64,000 nt of DNA, taken from Haliclona indistincta (Eukaryota > Porifera > Demospongiae > Haplosclerida > Chalinidae). Positions within the stretch are counted from its first letter, which is position 1. Every line of letters begins with the position of its first letter. The notes beneath the pieces were generated by a model, which searched no databases, was not told the DNA's origin, and was given only the letters and a program-made list of their open reading frames with translations. Below, one piece after another: positions 57,931-64,000 of this stretch. The stretch lies in assembly GCA_964017065.1 (NCBI GenBank), contig OZ024784.1, positions 13,001,152-13,065,151 of the forward strand. The letters are read 5' to 3'. The translations under genes were made by a program, and so were the position numbers.

Positions 57931-60216
57931 TTATACTATGATGTCATCATTAACCAACAATCACTTCTTTGTGTTGCAAACTGTTTGTTTGTTTTTTGCT
58001 TATTATAAAGCAACTGGTATTTAAATGGAAATTATGTTATGTTTGCTTATAATTAGATACATCAAGAGAGGCATTACCGTACTGGTGTATTGCTAGGTAC
58101 TACTTGCTTTTAGGCAAAAATTAATGTTACGTACATACTTGCATCACATCATGCATACCGTAAACCGATCGCAAACGTAGAAATTTCCGCTGTGTGCAAA
58201 TTCGTTCTTTTTTCTACTTTTTGGGAATTGCCTTATCTAAAACTTATTTCACGAAAATTTCTTCTCGGTGTTTCTTCCTGCAATAATAATTATGTACCTA
58301 TAATGTGTCAATATTGGGTCTCACATAGAACAAAGATAGGGCTAAATGCAAGTACTTTAACACGCACATAGAATATTATACTACTGCCAACACAGTTCAA
58401 CATACCAGAATAAGCAGTAGCAACACTCAACAATGATCCAGTAGCAGGAAGTTCACCAGAAAAATTTAACGGAAGTGTTTTAAGAAAGTTCACATCTCCG
58501 AAATGGATTCATAACTCCAACAAAGAAGCTGCATCATTAATCTCAGAAAGTTAAAAAAGTTCACATCTCAGCAATAAGAAAGTTCACATACATAAGAAAG
58601 TTCACATCTCCAACATAAGAAAGTTTACATCTCCAACATAAGTAAGTTTACATCTCCAACATAAGAAAGTTTACATCTCCAACAGAAGTAAGTTTACATC
58701 TCCAACATAAGAAAGTTTACATCTCCAACATAAGAAAGTTTACATCTCCAACATAAGTTTACATCTCCAACATAAGTTTACATCTCCAACATAAGTAAGT
58801 TTACATCTCCAACATAATTATATTACATCTCCAACATAAGAAAGTTTACATCTCCAAGATTGATATTTTCACCTATAAAAAAGTAGGTATGATAGCACAT
58901 TGCTGTAGATCGGGAAAATTTCAGCATTAGAATATTTTGGTTGTCCATCTTTCAACGAAAATTAAACACGGAAAAATTAACAAGTAGCATTTATGCACAG
59001 CTAGCACTGAAAATCAAATAATGCGAAATTTTAACAGATGAAAATTTCTTGATAAAGCTACTGTAAATGCTTCAATTTTTCACATGCTTATGACCACAAC
59101 TCAATGACCAGAGTTTACATACATTGAGTATGAATGTACTGAATAACAACAGTAGTAGGCAGTACCGTGCTTGCTTGGCTCAATTATGGATACTCTCAGG
59201 CTCGTCATGACCACGCCCTGTTATGCTAATGCTGTGAAGCTTTTAGAGACTCTCCTGACTTCAAGCATTTTTATGCAAAACGAAAGTAACACTTTCAAGT
59301 GGTAAACACCGTTTGATGATAAATTTAAATTTTGTGAGCGGAATATTCATAAAATTAATATTCAATACATTTTGTATTTTGCTCGCTAGAACTGCAAATT
59401 TAATTTCTGCAAACATATACGTGCCGTGAAAATACCAACCGAAATATACACTGACAATTATGCAAGTGCTAACGTTTACATTCCCACTAATGACTGCATT
59501 CCCACTAAAATAGCTCTCCATGTATGCTGCCTCTGGAAGAAATTTTAGCTAACACCAAAGGCTGCAAAATAACATCGATCTATAAAGAAAGCTAAATGAT
59601 CTTGATATGATAACTACCACTCCTCTACTATGTTGATTGACTGTGATGTCATAGGTCATGCTGTAACTTAATGTACTTCACATAACTAAAGTAAATCAAT
59701 ACGATACCTGATATGTTACCTCAAATTATGTAATATCAAGGTAATATTACAGTGAGAGGTGAAGGTACATCTCAGTATTCTACTACAGAGAGAAATTTTG
59801 ACGCAAATTACCGAGTTGTGTAACGAAGAAAATTTCACAAGATTATCTGCATCTGCATTTTATTGGGGTGATCCTGAGCAAGCCCAAATTGATCGTGATA
59901 ACGTCTTAATACGGTCTTATGCACATAGAACTATCTATCGGTCTATCTGACGCCAATGTTCCCAATAATTGGAACACGCCAATAACACAGCTCACGTGCT
60001 CAAAAACCAGTTACGCTCATTGCTGTACCTTGGCAGCATTATGAATAAGAATCAACGCTTGTAGCTCATCATTAAAAAAACGCTATGGTTTGTGACGGCT
60101 CAGTTCTACAGACAACATTCCATCTAGCTATTATTCGCTACAGAGCTTTGTTATATACCTGGTCATTGTACTATGCATGGATTAGCCGTTCCTCAGCTTC
60201 TATCAATACGATACCT
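57931..60216. repeat. Segmental repeat unit 1 downstream of PDE7-like B
   Basis: Non-coding. It begins with the 3' flank of copy B and carries blocks that recur in order at 60217-61740 and 62169-64000: CAACAATCACTTCTTT, GGCATTACCGTACTGGTGTA, TCTCACATAGAACAAAGATA, a 23-bp minisatellite and TGCTGTAGATCGGGAAAA. Short ORFs repeated in each unit (for example 58493-58308) are part of the repeat and resemble nothing known. Confidence 0.75.
58555..58858. repeat. 23-bp minisatellite, array 1
   Basis: About 13 units of the type AAGTTTACATCTCCAACAT plus AAGA or AAGT, some shortened. Confidence 0.9.
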
Positions 60217-61742
60217 GATATGTCATCATTGACCAACAATCACTTCTTTTGTGTTGCAAACAGTTTTTTTTGCTTATTATAAAGCAACTGGTATTTTGTT
60301 TACTTATACATCAAGAGAGGCATTACCGTACTGGTGTATTGCTAGGTACTACTTGCTTTTAGGCACAAATTATTGTTACGTACATACTTGGTCACATCAT
60401 GCATACCGTAAACCGATCGCAAACGTAGAAATTTCCGCTGTGTGCAAATACATTCTTTTTTCTCCTTTTTGGGAATTGCCATATCTAAAACTTATTTTCA
60501 AGAAAATTATTTTCGGTGTTTCTTCCTGCGAGAATATAAGTGTCTGTACCTATAATGTGTCAATATTGGAGGCACAGGGTCTCACATAGAACAAAGATAG
60601 GGCTAAATGCAAGTACTTTAACATGCACATAGAATATTATACTACTACCAACACAGTTCAACATACCAGAATAAGCAGTAGCAACACTCAACAATGATCC
60701 AGTAGCAGGAAGTTCACCAGAAAGATGTAACGGAAGTGTTTTAAGAAAGTTCACATCTCCGAAATGGATTCATAACTCCAACAAGGAAGCTGCATCATTA
60801 ATCTCAGAAAGTTAAAAAAGTTTACATCTCCAACATAAGAAAGTTTACATCTCCAACATAAGAAAGTTTACATCTCCAACATAAGTAAGTTTACATCTCC
60901 AACATAAGTAAGTTTATATCTCCAACATAAGTAAGTTCACATCTCCAACATAATTAAGTTCACATCTCCAACATAATTAAGTTCACATCTCCAACATAAG
61001 TAAGTTTACATCTCCAACATAAGTAAGTTTACATCTCCAACATAAGTAAGTTCACATCTCCAACATAAGTAAGTTTACATCTCCAACATAAGTAAGTTTA
61101 CATCTCCAACATAATTAAGTTCACATCTCCAACATAAGTAAGTTTACATCTCCAACATAAGTAAGTTTACATCTCCAACATAAGAAAGTTTACATCTCCA
61201 ACATAAGTAAGTTCACATCTCCAACATGAGAAAGTTCACATCTCCAACAATTAAGAAAGTTTACATCTCCAAGATTGATATTTTGACCTATAAAAAGTAG
61301 GTATGATGGCACATTGCTGTAGATCGGGAAAATTTCAGCATTAAAAAATTAAGCATGTGAAAAATTAACAAGTAGCATAATTATATGCAAAGCTAGTGCT
61401 GAAAATCAAATAATGACGATGAAATTTCCCGATAAAGCTACTGTAATGCTTCAATTTTTCAAATGCACAACTCAATGACCATGCAGAGTTTACATACTTT
61501 GAGTATGAATGTACTGAATAACAACAGTACTGCGCTTGCTTGGCTCAATTATAGATACGCTCAGGCTCGTCATGACCACACCCTGTTATGCTGATGTTGT
61601 GACTCTCCTGACTTTAAGCGTTTTTAAAGAATAAGAATTACAAAACGAAAGTAACAACGTCTTATGTACAACGTCATAACGTCTTAAGTGCATAGAACTA
61701 TCCATCTGTCTATCTGTCAAGTGGTGTGTTGGTGCGTTGTTG
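60217..61742. repeat. Segmental repeat unit 2
   Basis: Second copy of the flank unit, starting at the ATGTCATCATTGACCAACAA block and running through the longest minisatellite array. It lacks PDE exon sequence at its start. Confidence 0.7.
60815..61270. repeat. 23-bp minisatellite, array 2
   Basis: About 20 units with the same consensus (ATAAGTAAGTTTACATCTCC then AAC), with C/T and A/T variants. Confidence 0.9.
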
Positions 61743-61791
61743 TAAGAGATTAATGGTGAACTATACCAATCATTATTACAATTATTTGTAG

Positions 61792-62168
61792 ATGGCACTC
61801 AAGTCAGCTGATATCAGTAATCCAACCAGAACCTTCCACATTAGCAAACTAAGGAGCGAAAGAATTATGGAGGAGTTCTTTCGACAAGGAGACCTAGAGA
61901 AAGAAAGACATATGACAGTTTCGGCCCTCTGTGATCATTGTACAACAGCTATACCTAAATCTTAATCTTGCAAATAAAAATTAACACATTTAATATTAAA
62001 AATCTATTTTTGCCTATTCAGATTTTTTCAAAACGGTGGGTTTACCAATGTTCCAAACTTGGGACAAGTATGTGCACAGCACGCTGTCTAAAATGCTGTG
62101 TAATAATATTACCACTAATAAAATGTACTGGGATAGCTTCATAAATGCGCTAATGCTGATAACTAGTT
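61792..62168 (+). pseudogene. Broken third copy of PDE7-like exons 10 and 11
   Basis: 61792-61969 copies exon 10 of copy B with very few changes, and 62022-62168 copies exon 11. Intron-9 sequence upstream (from about 61743) is copied too, so this was a DNA duplication, not a retrocopy. Defects: the Trp of KLWSE is Arg, a stop (TAA) falls near the exon end, the splice donor is changed from GTAAG to GCAAA, and the tail of exon 11 has extra bases that shift the frame. Exons 1-9 are absent, so no enzyme is expected. Confidence 0.9.
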
Positions 62169-64000
62169 ATACTATGATGTAATCATTGACCAACAATCAC
62201 TTCTTTTGTGTTGCAAACTGTTTGTTTGTTTTTTGCTTATTATAAAGAAACTGGTATTTTGTTTACTTATACATCAAGAGAGGCATTACCGTACTGGTGT
62301 ATTGCTAGGTACTACTTGCTTTTAGGCACAAATTATTGTTACGTACATACTTGCATCACATCATGCATACCGTAAACCGATCGCAAACGTACATGTAGAA
62401 ATTTCCGCTGTGTGCAAATTTATTCTTTTTCTACTTTTCTACTTTTTGGGAATTGCCATATCTAAAACTTATTTCACTTCTTTTCAGTGTTTCTTCCTGC
62501 GAGAATATAAGTGTCTGTACCTATAATGTGTCAATATTGGAGGCACAGGGTCTCACATAGAACAAAGATAGGGCTAAATGCAAGTACTTTAACATGCACA
62601 TAGAACATTATACTACTGCCAACACAGTTCAACATACCAGAATAAGCAGTAGCAACACTCAACAATGATCCAGTAGCAGGAAGTTCACCAGAAAAAGTTA
62701 ACGGAAGTGTTTTAAGAAAGTTCACATCTCCGAAATGGATTCATAACTCCAACAAAGAAGCTGCATCATTAATCTCAGAAAGTTAAAAAAAGTTCATATC
62801 TCCAACATAAGAAACTGAAAGTTTACATCTCCAACATAAGAAAGTTCACATCTTAAAGAAGTTCATGATTTCAATTAAAATTTCTAAAGAAGTTCACATC
62901 ATCAATATTGATCCATTAAACAATTAAAAAGTACTTAAGTTACATCTCCAACATAAGAAAGTTCTCATCTCCAATATAAGTAAGTTTACATCTCGAACAT
63001 AAGAAAGTCACATCTCGAATATAATAAAGATTACATCTCCAACACTGATATTTTCACCTATAAAAAGTAGATATAATAGCACATTGCTGTAGATCAGGAA
63101 AATTTCAGTGTTAGAATTTTTTGTCATCTACCTTTGCGACAAAAAATAAAACACGATAAAAATTAACAAGTAGCATTATGCACAGCTAGCAATGAAAATC
63201 AAATAATCTTAAATTTTAACAGATGAAAATTTCCCGATAAAGCTACTGTAAATGCTTCAATTTTTCCACATGCTTATGGCCACAACTCAATGACCAAAGT
63301 TTACATACTTTGAGTATGAATGTACTGAATAACAACAGTAGTAGGCAGTACCACGCTTGCTTGACTCAATTATAGATACGCTCAGGCTTCGTCATGACCA
63401 CACCCTGTTATGGTAAGTAAGACACCGTTTGATGGTACACGTACTGGTATCTTTTGCGCATGTTTTAATTTTGCGAGCAGAAAATTCATAAATATTCAAT
63501 ACATTTTATTTGGCTCATTAAAACTGCAAATTTTAACTTCTGCAAAACATATTAAGTGCCTTGAAAAATACCAGCCCAAACACAGACTGACAATGGCTAA
63601 TGTCTACATCCCCACTAACGTCTGCATCTCGTCACACGTCACCTGGAAGAAATTTTAGCTAACACCAAAGGCTGCAAAATAACATCGATTTATAAAGAAA
63701 GCTAAATGATTTTGGATATGATAACTACCACTCCTCTACTATGTTGATTGACTGTGATGTCACAGGTCATGCTGTAACTTTAATGTACTTCACATAACTT
63801 CACATGACTAAAGTAAATCAATAGGATACCTGATATGTATGTAATATTACAGTGATATTACAGTGAGAGGTGAAAGTACATTTCAGTATTGTACTACAGA
63901 TATATCAAGAACAATCCGTATAAAGTTGTATTGTCTATGATGTTGACACACCATACAAAACAGAGAGCTTTTTTACTTTTAATACTGGTACTTTTGCTCC
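62169..64000. repeat. Segmental repeat unit 3, runs off the right edge
   Basis: Third copy of the flank unit, including GGCATTACCGTACTGGTGTA, the ORF-like block at 62725-62531 and CTCCTCTACTATGTTGATTG near the end. No gene is supported. Confidence 0.75.
62787..63040. repeat. 23-bp minisatellite, array 3 (degenerate)
   Basis: A few units of GTTTACATCTCCAACATAAG separated by diverged sequence. Confidence 0.75.

Noticed and set aside
58308..58493. Short minus-strand ORF repeated at 60754-60560 and 62725-62531
   Set aside because: Conserved only because it lies in the duplicated flank units. The three copies are the same repeat, with no known homology.

Overview
This is a eukaryotic, metazoan nuclear window, most plausibly from a sponge. 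Genes are split by GT-AG introns, many only 40-90 bp. Gene spacing is tight, with several head-to-head pairs. The gene content is animal: Cdc42, SEC62, SZRD1, Skeletor (DM13/DOMON), a Frizzled-like receptor and PDE7-like phosphodiesterases, together with very divergent 7TM families. No mitochondrial, bacterial or rRNA sequence and no tRNA was recognised. Exons were placed by eye from splice signals, and reading-frame phase was checked across every junction.

Layout. 1-466 (+): 3' end of a plant/fungal-type haem peroxidase. 573-4533 (-): Skeletor-like secreted protein of 16 exons with an apparent one-base frameshift. 4673-7167 (+): divergent Frizzled-type receptor of 8 exons. 7301-18601 (-): 1858-residue scaffold with six PH domains, YxxP motifs, a coiled coil and proline-rich regions. 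19728-25759 (+): three tandem intronless 7TM genes resembling PRRT3/PRRT4, with an orphan promoter copy, an OTU relic and a perfect hairpin between the second and third. 25948-29870 (-): SEC62. 29944-31917 (+): SZRD1. 32255-33988 (+): Cdc42. 34378-48868 (-): secreted leucine-rich-repeat protein with a VWC-like C-terminus, whose large introns carry several MITE-like and foldback elements, a decayed Tc1/IS630-type transposase and a LINE relic. 49030-51702 and 54726-57930 (+): tandem PDE7-like genes. 57931-64000: repeated flanking segments carrying a 23-bp minisatellite and a broken third copy of the last two PDE exons.

How it fits together. There is no operon-like pathway. Three compact divergent promoters (Skeletor/Frizzled-like 139 bp, SEC62/SZRD1 73 bp, LRR protein/PDE7-like A 161 bp) suggest coupled transcription. 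Signalling and adhesion are a loose theme: a Wnt-type receptor, a Crk/Src-type docking scaffold with lipid-binding domains, Cdc42, and cyclic-nucleotide hydrolysis. The rest is structural dynamics: tandem duplication, apparent gene conversion of one exon, and mobile-element load concentrated in introns and in the last 10 kb.
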